A stretch of 64,000 bases of DNA. Source: DASXZH01 sp036502005. GTDB taxonomy: Bacteria > Armatimonadota > Fimbriimonadia > Fimbriimonadales > Fimbriimonadaceae. The DNA is taken from NCBI GenBank assembly GCA_036502005.1, contig DASXZH010000039.1, positions 1-64,000 on the forward strand, written 5' to 3'. The translations under genes and the position numbers were made by a program. Position 1 is the first letter of the stretch. Every line of letters begins with the position of its first letter. Below, one piece after another: positions 36,104 to 44,778 of the stretch. Below the pieces are notes generated by a model that worked only from the letters and a program-made list of their open reading frames with translations, had not been told where the DNA came from and searched no databases.

Positions 36104-38107
36104 TTATGAAGGAGTTTTCGAGCCGAGGGCGAAAATAAACTTGACTTCGATCTTTTTCTGAAACGTGAGCGGATTCGGATCGCCGAGCAAAATATACATC
36201 TCGGTTCCCTTTCCGCCCGAGTTGTGATAGTAGAGAAAGCCATTTGTGCCCCCCGTCTGGGAGACAACCCGCCCTCCCACCGATCTGGTCGGCGAAAGCT
36301 CATAGTTGGCCGTAATAATATGTTGCTGGGTCACTCCGCCAAGGTTCAAAATCGAGCCGCTATAGGTAAGGTCCAACTTCTTTAGCAAACGAAAACTAAA
36401 CTGCGGCGAAAGAAACGAGGCCGATTCGTTATTGAGCATCCCAACCTGATAACCGAGCCCCCACTGGCAGAACCTGTTCGTGGCACCCCTTAGGAACGTG
36501 AGATTGGCAGTTTGGTCGGTCGACGCATCGTAGCGGTTATAAGTGTATTCAAGGCCGTAATGAGTGTCGGACCTCGAATCGATAGTGGTTTGGATATCGA
36601 CTCCCCTTTGAAACACTTGCCCGCTTTCGTGCCAGTTGTAGTAAACGTCCGAAACGATCTGGAAATCCTTAAAATAGCCATGCTGCCACGTGTTGAACCA
36701 CACGTTCAAACCGTTAAATCCCTTGTCGCCCACTTGCGGAAAATAGGAGTCTTCCCCGTTAAAGTTATCGGACAGGTCTGCATAGGACAGACCCCAAACA
36801 AGCAGCTTGTCCTCGTAGGTCAAGTTTTCGATACTGGCACCTCCGCCGGCAAATGTTCCGTGCGTGCCCGCCGTGATGTTCTCGAAGCCCATTTTCCCCC
36901 ATTTGTCGTGATAGTCAAAGGCTCCCAAAGTGTTGTCGTCGCCGGGGGATGTCTTTTGCCCAAAGTAGAAGCCGAAGTTGCCATTGGGTCCGAAGTTATG
37001 GCTAAAGCGTGTGACCACATCGTTGCGGCCGTTAAACTCGTAGGCGTCCAGAAAACCGAGCGTATCGGAGGGCGAGATCTTGCCATAAATGTTTGTGCCC
37101 AGATCGAAATTCTGAATACGATTTGGATAGAAGAAAGAGCCTAACCCGTTGTATTTCATGGGGATGGTGAGATAGTTGGCACCCTCAAGAAAAAAGGGCC
37201 TTAGGTCTTGAACGTACCGTTCCGTCCTTGAGAACTGTATCCCCTCGATGGCGCCTTCAACAGTCGAGAAATCCGGCTTAAAAGTCCCCACCGCCGTAAG
37301 TTCCGGGGTGACGGTATATCTGGCATCGACGCCGCCTCTAATCGAGCCACCATCGGTGGTGCCCGTGCCAAGTACGTAGGGCAAAACGGATAGTGTGTGC
37401 TGAAAGGCGGTAGACGGCACCTGGACTCCGGTCCAATAGCCTTCTTGGTCCAGCAGCCCGAGCAAACCGGTATTACTCCACATGGAAGTGATGCTCGTGT
37501 GGGTTTGATAACGGTAGAAATTGATGCCCATATCAATGGGGCCTTTTGTGCGAGGGTAGTTTAGGCTGGCCCAGGGAATCTGCATTTGGGCAACCCATCC
37601 AGTGGCCGTTCTCTTTGTAGAAACGATGAACTCGCCTTTCCATTCGGCCTTGTTTCCTCGGCCGCCCGCGAGGGATGCCGAGGGCGTCCCAACTGCGTTT
37701 ACGCTGAACCGGCTGAGTTCGGAACCTTTGTGCGTTTTGAAGGCATCCAGTTGGAGTTCGACGTTGTCCTCTGTTTCGCCGTTAGTTTGGCTTTGATATT
37801 TGCTATCGCGGACGGTCTCCCTCGCCGTGATCTTGTCTGGCTGCGAATCTCGGCAATCGAAAACGACATAGATAAACTTGTCGTCGTAGGCAATCTTGCA
37901 GAAGGTCTGGTCTTGAACCAGGTGACTGCTGGCTAGGTCCACGAACCCTGTAACGGTGGCCGCTTTTCCCCAACCTGGATCGTCGATGCCGGCCAGAGTC
38001 TTCGGAGTATCGAGTTTGAAAGCCGCGACTTTATGATCCTGTCCCATGGCACACGCCAAAACGAACAAGATCAGCGATGTTACGAATACACCCCGCCAAG
38101 AACGCAC
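36104..38107 (-). CDS. Outer-membrane protein, CBM9-like domain plus beta-barrel (DUF5916 type)
   Basis: The 667-residue product has a signal peptide (VFVTSLILFVLACAMGQ). Residues about 28-220 are a carbohydrate-binding-like sandwich: TLAGIDDPGWGKAA, FCKIAYDDKFIYVVFDCRDSQ, DNVELQLD and WVAQMQIPWASL. The remainder alternates aromatic and polar strands (LEGANYLTIPMKYN, GYQVGMLNNESASFLSPQFS), ending with KKIEVKFIFALG, so it is a beta-barrel. This matches DUF5916-type proteins of diderm bacteria and is good evidence that the host has an outer membrane. Function is unknown, possibly binding or uptake of glycans. Confidence 0.8.
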   Translation of the reverse strand: MRSWRGVFVTSLILFVLACAMGQDHKVAAFKLDTPKTLAGIDDPGWGKAATVTGFVDLASSHLVQDQTFCKIAYDDKFIYVVFDCRDSQPDKITARETVRDSKYQSQTNGETEDNVELQLDAFKTHKGSELSRFSVNAVGTPSASLAGGRGNKAEWKGEFIVSTKRTATGWVAQMQIPWASLNYPRTKGPIDMGINFYRYQTHTSITSMWSNTGLLGLLDQEGYWTGVQVPSTAFQHTLSVLPYVLGTGTTDGGSIRGGVDARYTVTPELTAVGTFKPDFSTVEGAIEGIQFSRTERYVQDLRPFFLEGANYLTIPMKYNGLGSFFYPNRIQNFDLGTNIYGKISPSDTLGFLDAYEFNGRNDVVTRFSHNFGPNGNFGFYFGQKTSPGDDNTLGAFDYHDKWGKMGFENITAGTHGTFAGGGASIENLTYEDKLLVWGLSYADLSDNFNGEDSYFPQVGDKGFNGLNVWFNTWQHGYFKDFQIVSDVYYNWHESGQVFQRGVDIQTTIDSRSDTHYGLEYTYNRYDASTDQTANLTFLRGATNRFCQWGLGYQVGMLNNESASFLSPQFSFRLLKKLDLTYSGSILNLGGVTQQHIITANYELSPTRSVGGRVVSQTGGTNGFLYYHNSGGKGTEMYILLGDPNPLTFQKKIEVKFIFALGSKTPS

Positions 38108-38218
38108 AGGGGGTTGTACCGCCGTCCCCTGCCCCCTTTGTTCCGCCCGTGGGCCGATAGACCTAGAGTTGTTCGTTGCCGGGCATTGTTGCCGGCTATG
38201 TACTGAAAAGTGGACTCG

Positions 38219-38253
38219 AAAAAAAGACGGGGGACCGAATCGTCTCCCGTCTT
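38219..38253 (-). terminator. Rho-independent terminator of the Gly/His-rich gene
   Basis: A 12-bp stem, AAGACGGGGGAC (38224-38235) with GTCTCCCGTCTT (38242-38253), has one G-U-type pair and a 6-nt loop. On the minus strand it is followed by a T-run (plus-strand A-run 38219-38225). It lies 22 nt after the stop of the gene at 38276. Confidence 0.85.
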
Positions 38254-38275
38254 GTTTAGCTCTTTTTCTTGGAAT

Positions 38276-38965
38276 TTAAAGCCGCACGGTTATGGCAAGG
38301 CTCGGGTTATAAACGCCAACCGCAACGAGTGGCCGGTTATACCAAGCATAGTAGCCGTAATCCGGATAGTAGTAAGCCTCGTAGTATTCGCCGGTCGCCG
38401 GATCTTGGATCCAAACTAGTTCTCGGTGGGGAGGAATGACGCCCCAACTGTAGCCAATATAGATTCCGCCGTAGATCGGGTGGATATAGCCGGGTCCGTG
38501 GTGCCAGCCGCCGTGGGAGTTAAACCATGCTGTGTTGTGGCCAATGCCGGTCGGATGGAATCTTCCACCTCCGCCAAAGCCACGGTGGCCTCCGCCGTTA
38601 TGCACAAAAGTGTTTGAGTGCACGTTAACGTTGCCGCTGTGATTGAAGCTGCCATTGTGGTTAAAAGAACCTCGATTGTGGCTGGCAAAGCTGTGGTTGC
38701 CGCCACCACGGGTTCGCGCGGCGCCGCTAAATGAACTGTGGCCGGCGCCGGTACGGGCCATTGCATGGCCACCGCCGCCGAACGAGCTATGACCGCCACC
38801 CGTGCGGGACATTGCATGGCCGCCGCCGCCGAACGAGCTATGCCCTCCGCCGCCATGGGACATGGCATGGCCGCCTCCGCCTCCGCCACGAGAACCGTGA
38901 TGGCCCTGGGCTGACGCCAAGGCTACTACTGAGAATAGTGAAACTGCGATTAAAAGTTTTTGCAT
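38276..38965 (-). CDS. Secreted Gly/His-rich repeat protein
   Basis: A 229-residue protein with signal MQKLLIAVSLFSVVALASAQ. Residues about 21-130 are almost all Gly, His, Ser and small residues in loose repeats of the kind GGGHAMSRTGGGHSSFGG, three copies, then SFNHNGSFNHSGNVN. The C-terminal 90 residues are Tyr- and Pro-rich (HHGPGYIHPIYGGIYIGYSW, EYYEAYYYPDYGYYAWYNRP). A high histidine count suggests metal binding or a flexible surface matrix; neither is proven. ATG is preceded by AAGGAGA. It has its own terminator and a 330-nt leader. Confidence 0.8.
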   Translation of the reverse strand: MQKLLIAVSLFSVVALASAQGHHGSRGGGGGGHAMSHGGGGHSSFGGGGHAMSRTGGGHSSFGGGGHAMARTGAGHSSFSGAARTRGGGNHSFASHNRGSFNHNGSFNHSGNVNVHSNTFVHNGGGHRGFGGGGRFHPTGIGHNTAWFNSHGGWHHGPGYIHPIYGGIYIGYSWGVIPPHRELVWIQDPATGEYYEAYYYPDYGYYAWYNRPLVAVGVYNPSLAITVRL

Positions 38966-39295
38966 TTGTCTCTCCTTGTGATTATGTTCACGATTTCTTG
39001 GACGGATTGACCCCCCTCCTGTTTCTCAAGCTTAGAGCAAACTAAGTTTTGCATTTCAGGAAAGACCTTACGAATTTTAAGCCCACCAATTTTTTGAACT
39101 TTGAACCTAAGCCCCTATTTCGCCCCTTTGGGGCTTTAAGAAAAAAGGACGTTAAGTTACCAGGCCGTCAGCCTTTGCTAAATCTTCTCTGCCCACTGGG
39201 CCTGCTTCCGCTGGCAACATTTGAGTTCGATTTTTTAAAAACTGATGGCATTGACTCGACGGTGTGACATTTCTTACCCGATCCGGGTTTCGCCG
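38966..39295 (-). promoter_or_regulatory. Long 5' region of the Gly/His-rich gene with structured elements
   Basis: This stretch has no gene. It holds hairpin GCCCC-ttt-GGGGC (39122-39134), and further upstream on the minus strand a 63-nt element closed by GTTGCCAG (39211-39218) with CTGGTAAC (39156-39163), an inner GCCC-GGGC stem, and the loop word AGCAAAGG. It could be a leader RNA or a dispersed repeat. The T-rich block CCTTTTTT at about 39140-39147 follows the 63-nt element, which could make a terminator or antiterminator. Confidence 0.35.
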
Positions 39296-39329
39296 AAAAA
39301 AAGGGGGAAACCCTTTCGGTTTCCCCCTT
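39296..39329 (-). terminator. Rho-independent terminator of the BNR/sortilin-like gene
   Basis: A 12-bp perfect stem, AAGGGGGAAACC (39301-39312) with GGTTTCCCCCTT (39318-39329), has a 5-nt loop and, on the minus strand, a run of seven T (plus-strand A 39296-39302). It sits about 100 nt after the stop at 39433. Confidence 0.88.
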
Positions 39330-39432
39330 AAGCTAACTCTCAACTACGGTCTGTCCGCACCAAACTAGCCGCGAATGACTAAGCTAGAGGTGAAAAAACC
39401 AAGGGAGGCGGATGGCTGCCTCCATATTCAGA

Positions 39433-42400
39433 CTACTGTGCGCCTTTGTTTGTGTCGGTTTGGGCAACCCTCTTATCGGTTACTTGCACCCTTGCGGCAA
39501 TCGGCTTGATCTTGCTTTTAGTTAGAAGAGCATTTAAAGTAGCCAAATCCTTTCCATTCAGATTCTGCCAAGTTGCCATGGCGGTTTTCATTTCGCCGCA
39601 AACGGTGTCGCAGGCTTTCCGAAGCGCCTCATTAGGGGCCATGTCGCCGGAATCGAGCTCATTGATCTGAGAAGCAACGGTTCCGTTCACTCCAACAAAG
39701 CTAGGTACCCTTGGGCCGCCTCGGAAGCCACCGAAACCGCGTCGGCCGCCGCCCGTGCGGCCCTGAACGGCAACGAGCTTGGCATCGAAATCCGAACAGG
39801 CTTGAGCAATATCGTCAGAGGGCTCGCTGTCCTGTATCGCCCCTATATCGTTGCGCATCAAGGCGACCTGATGGTATGCATCAAATGATAGCTTTGAACA
39901 GTCAAGGAGCCTCATCTGGAGTTCGTGCTGCGCTTTGATATCGGCAAACGAAGCAGGCGAGCGCGGGTCGTTCTTAACGGTCACGTTCTGCTTGTACTCC
40001 TTGCCGTCGACAGTTAAAGTAATCGTGTAAACGCCCGGCACCACAAGCGGGCCTTCGGGCGAAGACGGAGTTTCGCCAGGGTTGGCGTTGATCTCGTAGG
40101 TGTGGGCGAAGGCCCACGGGCTGTCGTAGCGCAAGTTCCAGTTGATGCGGTTTGTTCCTGGCTCGGTCGGCATTGGTTTTGGCCGCTCTAACCAAAAATC
40201 CGGCACCGGCTGAAGCTCTGAAAGAGGCTTGACCGGATCGCTCGACATATGCCGAATCACATTTCCGCTAGCATCCGACACCTCCAACTTAATGGGGGAT
40301 TTAGGTGTGCTTTGCAGATAGTAGTAGATGACTGCACCAAGAGGAGGGTTCTCCGCATGGGGAACTTCGGGCGGGAACGGCGTATCCTCGTTTACGTTCC
40401 GGCGGATGCGCCAAGCATCGCTTGGCTGGAACAGATGAGCCTCCTCCGTGTTTGTGGTAGGGGTTATCTGGCGAAGCGGCGCGATATCGTCCAAGATCCA
40501 AAAGCCGCGTCCATAGGTGCCAACCACCAAATCGTTGTCATGGACAACCATGTCCCGATAGGAGGTGTTCGGCAAGTTCAACGTCAGGGGTTGCCACTGG
40601 TCGCCATCATCAAACGAGACATAAACCGAGCTCTCGGTTCCAAGATAAAGAAGTCCCTGCTTCTTGGTGTCGGCTCGAACTACGCGAGCGAAGCTGCCGC
40701 TCGGCAGATTGGTCGGCAGGCCCGTAACGATCTTCGTCCAAGTCTTGCCAAAATCGTGGGTTCGGTAGACGAAGGGCTGAAGGTCGCCAGAGTTGTGGTA
40801 ATCGATGGCAACATAGGCCGTTGCCGGATCCTGGTGCGAAGAATCGATGGCCGAAATATCGGCTCTGGTTGGGTTCGCCAAGCCAGGAATCGTTACATCG
40901 TCCCAGGTGTGGCCGTGGTCTTTGGTTATCTTCAGAAGTCCGTTGTTTGTCCCAACCCAAATGACTCCGCCATCGACAGTCGAGGGCGAAAATGACTCGA
41001 TCGAACCACCCTGGGGCCCCTGGCCCTGTTGGTCATCGTCGTCATCACCATCCATATCCTGGCCCGCATCCTTATCGGATTCGATCATGACGCTGTCGTC
41101 GTCGGCGTCGATTCGATTGCCCGAACCACCTTTTTTAGGCGCGGTCTGGACCGGCGGAGGTTTTGGACCGGAGGCATCCGGTTTGGCAGGAGGGTTGGTT
41201 GGCCTAGTGGCAGGCGCCGGTTCTTTGGGAGGTACATAGCCCTTCGGGAAGCCGAGATCCGGGCTCAGCTTCTTCCAGTGCATTCCGCCATCGGTGGTGG
41301 CCATCAAATACTGGAATCCGGCAAGCAACTCATGTTTGTTTGTGGGCGAGAACAATAACGGCTGGTTTCCTACTTTGCGCAGCCTTGCCGTGGAATCCGC
41401 GCTGGGGCTGACGTTGATCCACTGTCCGCTCGGATAGGTGACCTTTACGATTCCGCCACCGGGGCCACCCGCGTAGCTGATTTTCGGGTTGATGGGATCG
41501 GCAACAATGGAGCCGAATTCATAGCCTGGATGAGGTAGCCAATCGAGGGGGGTAATCGCGCCAAGGTTTCCGCGCGAGGCGGTTGCGATTGAACCGCTGT
41601 CCTGCTGGGTCGCATAGACCCAATAGGGAAACTGGTTATCGGTTGAGATGTGATAGACCTGCGCGGTCGGCTGGTTGTACCACTGGCTCCAGTTCTGGCC
41701 ACCATCGAGGGAAACGGTTCCACCTTGGTCGGTGCCTAGGAATAGCCGATTGCCATCGGTTGGGTCTACCCACATTTGCTGGGGGTCGTCGCCGCCGGGG
41801 GCTCCCTTAAATCCAGTAAAGGTCTTGCCGCCATCCTTCGAAATGTAGCTGGAAGTGTTGATGACGTAAACGATGTTGGGATCGGCAGAGTTCACATACA
41901 CCCCGCAGTTGTAGCCGCCTTGGCCGTTGGCCACGCGGCGATCGGTCGCGTCCATCTGGTCCCAGTGGGCGCCGCCATCCTCGGAACGGTAGAGGCCCGC
42001 GTTGCTTACGACAAACATTCGTTGCGAGTTGGTGTGCATGGCGATGGCCACGCAGGTTCTTCCGGAAAGGGTTGGAAGGCCTTCACCTTTGACTTCGGTC
42101 CACGTTTGGCCCTCGTCGGTGGATTTATAAAGCGCGGTTCCCGTTGGTCCTTGGTTTCCGCCTGGCCCTCCTCTTCCTCCGCCGAAGCGGCTGGCGCCGG
42201 GCGCGTAGTAGTGGCGATCCGTGGTAGCGATAATGACGCTGGGATTGTCGTAGGCCCAGGCCATCTTCTCGACGCCTGTTTGGTCATCGACGTAAAGAAC
42301 TTTCTTCCAAGTCTTGCCACCATCGGTGGTGCGGAAGATGCCGCGGGTTTCGCTCTTCTCTCTTAAACTTCCCTGGGTCGCGGCCAAAACTGTGTTGGGA

Positions 42401-42852
42401 TCGTGAGGATCTACCAGGATAGAGGGGATTTGTTTGGATGCATCTAGGCCGAGATGCTCCCAGGTTTTCCCCGCGTCGGTGGACTTATAAACTCCGTTGC
42501 CCTCGTTGATATTTCCGCCGGTTGGCATATCGCCGGTTCCGGCGTAAACGATGTTGGGATCGGAAGGAGCGACCTGGATAGAGCCGACCGAAGCGACATC
42601 TTTCACCGAATCAAAAACTGGAAACCAGGTTGTGCCCGCGCTGGTCGTCTTCCAAACGCCGCCGGTGGGCATGCCCATGTAGAAAACGCCGGGCTGGCCG
42701 ATCGCTCCGGTAACGGAAGCGACACGCCCTCCGCGGAAGGGCCCGATATCACGCCAAACGAGTCCTGAATAAAGGCCGGGATCGACTTGAGCAAGTGCCG
42801 CTGTGGCTAATCCGAGGGGCAGAAAGAGAGAAAGAACGCGAAGTTTTTGCAT
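39433..42852 (-). CDS. Secreted BNR/Asp-box (sortilin VPS10-like) glycosidase-family protein
   Basis: The 1139 residues open with a signal peptide (VLSLFLPLGLATAALAQ). The propeller carries many Asp-box type repeats: GVWKTTSAGTTWFPVF, GVYKSTDAGKTWEHLG, GIFRTTDGGKTWKKVL, ALYKSTDEGQTWTEVK, GLYRSEDGGAHWDQMD, YISKDGGKTFTGF and LLKITKDHGHTWDDV. A Pro/Lys and Asp-rich linker (about 545-610, with DDDDDQQGQ) splits it. The C-terminal third has a beta-sandwich (SPIKLEVSDASGNVIRHM). Such proteins are usually annotated glycosyl hydrolase or sortilin-like; catalytic function is not shown. Confidence 0.82.
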   Translation of the reverse strand: MQKLRVLSLFLPLGLATAALAQVDPGLYSGLVWRDIGPFRGGRVASVTGAIGQPGVFYMGMPTGGVWKTTSAGTTWFPVFDSVKDVASVGSIQVAPSDPNIVYAGTGDMPTGGNINEGNGVYKSTDAGKTWEHLGLDASKQIPSILVDPHDPNTVLAATQGSLREKSETRGIFRTTDGGKTWKKVLYVDDQTGVEKMAWAYDNPSVIIATTDRHYYAPGASRFGGGRGGPGGNQGPTGTALYKSTDEGQTWTEVKGEGLPTLSGRTCVAIAMHTNSQRMFVVSNAGLYRSEDGGAHWDQMDATDRRVANGQGGYNCGVYVNSADPNIVYVINTSSYISKDGGKTFTGFKGAPGGDDPQQMWVDPTDGNRLFLGTDQGGTVSLDGGQNWSQWYNQPTAQVYHISTDNQFPYWVYATQQDSGSIATASRGNLGAITPLDWLPHPGYEFGSIVADPINPKISYAGGPGGGIVKVTYPSGQWINVSPSADSTARLRKVGNQPLLFSPTNKHELLAGFQYLMATTDGGMHWKKLSPDLGFPKGYVPPKEPAPATRPTNPPAKPDASGPKPPPVQTAPKKGGSGNRIDADDDSVMIESDKDAGQDMDGDDDDDQQGQGPQGGSIESFSPSTVDGGVIWVGTNNGLLKITKDHGHTWDDVTIPGLANPTRADISAIDSSHQDPATAYVAIDYHNSGDLQPFVYRTHDFGKTWTKIVTGLPTNLPSGSFARVVRADTKKQGLLYLGTESSVYVSFDDGDQWQPLTLNLPNTSYRDMVVHDNDLVVGTYGRGFWILDDIAPLRQITPTTNTEEAHLFQPSDAWRIRRNVNEDTPFPPEVPHAENPPLGAVIYYYLQSTPKSPIKLEVSDASGNVIRHMSSDPVKPLSELQPVPDFWLERPKPMPTEPGTNRINWNLRYDSPWAFAHTYEINANPGETPSSPEGPLVVPGVYTITLTVDGKEYKQNVTVKNDPRSPASFADIKAQHELQMRLLDCSKLSFDAYHQVALMRNDIGAIQDSEPSDDIAQACSDFDAKLVAVQGRTGGGRRGFGGFRGGPRVPSFVGVNGTVASQINELDSGDMAPNEALRKACDTVCGEMKTAMATWQNLNGKDLATLNALLTKSKIKPIAARVQVTDKRVAQTDTNKGAQ

Positions 42853-43021
42853 AGGCCTAAGAGAGGAATCCCTTAAGAACTCTTAACTACCCAAGGGACC
42901 AAGTTGATTATACGAAACAACACCGCAATTGGCAAATTCACCAGTTGCACAAGCATTCGAATCAAGGTTGGCGCAGCAATCTTAGACTTTTCTTATGATT
43001 TGCGGGGTGACGAGCATTTAT

Positions 43022-43153
43022 CGAGTGCGGTGAGTTCTCACCGCTTTTTTATCAGGCGACCCGTCGCGGGGCCTGAGGATTACATCTGGGGCATGCACGA
43101 ACCCGATCGCGACATTAAACCGAGTCAAAAGCGGCGAGAACTCGCCGCACTCG
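43022..43153. repeat. REP-like inverted repeat pair with terminator-like arms
   Basis: CGAGTGCGGTGAGTTCTC then ACCGCTTTT (43022-43048) is matched on the opposite strand by 43127-43153 with only two base changes. Each arm is itself a palindrome (GCGGTGAG-TT-CTCACCGC and GCGGCGAG-AA-CTCGCCGC) followed by T's, so each can terminate transcription. About 78 nt lie between. The arrangement looks like a small mobile or REP/MITE-like unit between the BNR gene and a small minus-strand gene. Confidence 0.7.
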
Positions 43154-43159
43154 AAATTC

Positions 43160-43312
43160 CTACTCCTCTTCCCCCTTCTCCTTCTTGTCCTTCTTCTCTT
43201 CCCCATCTTTCTTTCCTTCTCCAGCCTCATCCTCGATCTCGAAGGTGTAGTTATATAGATTCCGATCCTCGCTGATCTTGATCGTTTCCCGCTTCATCTT
43301 GACTGGGTCCAT
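43160..43312 (-). CDS. Small charged protein, function unknown
   Basis: A 50-residue reading frame: MDPVKMKRETIKISEDRNLY then NYTFEIEDE and a Lys/Glu tail ending KGEEE. The first half reads like a folded small domain (beta strand TIKISEDRNLYNYTFE) and the second half is a low-complexity charged tail. Start ATG 43312 or 43297. It is divergent from the E2 gene (69 nt apart) and ends 7 nt before the REP-like arm. No known family is recognised; protein-like composition and placement support it moderately. Confidence 0.5.
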   Translation of the reverse strand: MDPVKMKRETIKISEDRNLYNYTFEIEDEAGEGKKDGEEKKDKKEKGEEE

Positions 43313-43381
43313 ATATTGAATTGTACGCCGTACTGCCGAATCGCCGCTTGACCCACGCCGGAAAGGTAATCTTGCAAAGAA

Positions 43382-44659
43382 ATGACCGAAGTGATCATGC
43401 CCAAGATGGGCGATGGAATGGAAGAAGGCACTCTTCTCGAGTGGCTTAAGAAAGATGGCGAAAAGGTGAAGAGCGGCGAAGTTATCGGCACCATACAAAC
43501 CGATAAGGCCACGCTTGAACTGGAAGCGCCGGGCTCAGGCGTGCTCACTGGGTTTCTGATCAATAGCGGTGAAACGGTTCCCGTCGGCCGAAAGATCGCG
43601 GCCCTTTTGAAGGAGGGCGAAGCTCTTCCCCAAGGTTGGGGTGGAAACGGGTCGGCGAAAGCCGCCAATGGCGCTGCGTCAGAAGCCAAACCCGAAGCCG
43701 CTCAGCCCGCCAGTGGTGCCACCGAAGGTGGCAAAGCTGAGGCTGCTCCCGCCCCACAAGCAGCGGCCCCAGTTGAGGCCGCTCCCGCGCCAAGCAATGG
43801 AAACGATCGCATTAAGGCCAGTCCCCTTGCCCGCAAGATAGCGGCGGAAATGGGAGTTAATCTTGGCCAAATCAAAGGCACCGGCCCCGGTGGCCGCATT
43901 GTCGAAAAAGATGTCAAGGGTGCGACTCCAGCGGCTGCACCGGCTCCCCCAGCTATTCCAGCCGTTGCCGCGACAGCCGGCGATACAACCATCCAACTCA
44001 ACCGGCTGCGCCAGATCACGGCTCAACGGACACAGCAGTCGAAGCAACAGGTTCCCCATTTTTATGTGACGGTTTCGGTCGATGTCGAAAACATCATGAA
44101 GCTGCGCGAGCAGTTTGAAGCGGAGGAGAGCGGCAAAGTCTCCATCAATGATTTCGTGATGAAAGCCTGCGTTGTTGCTTTGCAGCAGATGCCGATAGTC
44201 AACTCGGTTTTCCAGGGACAGACCTTGCTCCGGGTGGGCGCCATCCATTTAGGGATGGCAGTTGCCCTCGAAGAGGGCCTAACCGTTCCCGTGATCAAGA
44301 ATGCCGGGGGACTTACCCTCCGCCAGCTATCGGGTAAAGCGAAAGAACTTGCCGGCAAAGCGCGAGACAACAAGCTCCATCCCGACGAGATGTCGGGCAG
44401 CACTTTCACGATTTCCAACATGGGAATGTTAGATGTGGATGAGTTCATCGCCATTATTAATCAACCCAACGCGGCGATCCTTGCTGTTAGCTCGGTTCGA
44501 AAGCAGGTTGTGGCGACCGATGACGACGAAGTCGATATCCGACGGAAGATGAATATTTCCGCCTCGTTCGACCATCGCGTGGTGGATGGGTCCGTGGGGG
44601 CGAAATTTATTAATCTCGTGAAAGATGCGCTCGAGAATCCGACTCGCTTGCTAAGCTAA
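43382..44659 (+). CDS. Dihydrolipoamide acyltransferase (2-oxoacid dehydrogenase E2)
   Basis: This 425-residue protein has a lipoyl domain (residues 1-80) with the lipoylated lysine in IQTDKATLELEAP, an Ala/Pro-rich linker, an E1/E3-binding domain (IKASPLARKIAAEMGVNLGQIKGTGPGGRIVEKDV, about 141-178), and the catalytic domain ending in FDHRVVDGSVGAKF with the HxxxDG active site. It transfers acetyl or another acyl group from the lipoyl arm to CoA in pyruvate or branched-chain dehydrogenase complexes. No E1 or E3 gene lies next to it, so the partner set is elsewhere in the genome. Confidence 0.92.
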   Translation: MTEVIMPKMGDGMEEGTLLEWLKKDGEKVKSGEVIGTIQTDKATLELEAPGSGVLTGFLINSGETVPVGRKIAALLKEGEALPQGWGGNGSAKAANGAASEAKPEAAQPASGATEGGKAEAAPAPQAAAPVEAAPAPSNGNDRIKASPLARKIAAEMGVNLGQIKGTGPGGRIVEKDVKGATPAAAPAPPAIPAVAATAGDTTIQLNRLRQITAQRTQQSKQQVPHFYVTVSVDVENIMKLREQFEAEESGKVSINDFVMKACVVALQQMPIVNSVFQGQTLLRVGAIHLGMAVALEEGLTVPVIKNAGGLTLRQLSGKAKELAGKARDNKLHPDEMSGSTFTISNMGMLDVDEFIAIINQPNAAILAVSSVRKQVVATDDDEVDIRRKMNISASFDHRVVDGSVGAKFINLVKDALENPTRLLS

Positions 44660-44664
44660 GAATT

Positions 44665-44775
44665 GAACTCCCCCTCTGCCTGCTCCCTGGGAGGAGAGGG
44701 GGTTGGGGGGAGAGGTTTTTTCCCGGAACCTCCCACCCAAACCCTCCCTCCTCTACTTCGTACTGGCAGGGAGGG
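44665..44775. repeat. CT-rich repeat between convergent genes
   Basis: CCCCCTCTGCCTGCTCCCTG then GGAGGAGAGGGGGTTGGGG, plus a second half with GGTTTTTTCCC and GGCAGGGAGGGCTTTT, lies between the E2 stop and the SGNH hydrolase stop. It is the same family as 17770-17812 and 54210-54263, shown by the shared GCTCCCTGGGAGG or CCTCCCAGGGAGCAGG core. It can act as a two-way terminator. Confidence 0.65.
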
Positions 44776-44778
44776 CTT

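Noticed and set aside
38416..38889. Ala/Met-rich minus frame overlapping the Gly/His-rich gene
   Set aside because: It is the +1 shadow of the Gly/His repeats; the other frame has a signal peptide, SD sequence and terminator.
39156..39218. c-di-GMP riboswitch
   Set aside because: Only a GCAAAG-like word is present; the conserved first half and stem order do not match.
42904..43275. Plus-strand frame of 123 codons
   Set aside because: It runs across both arms of the inverted repeat and the antisense of the small charged gene; composition is not protein-like.
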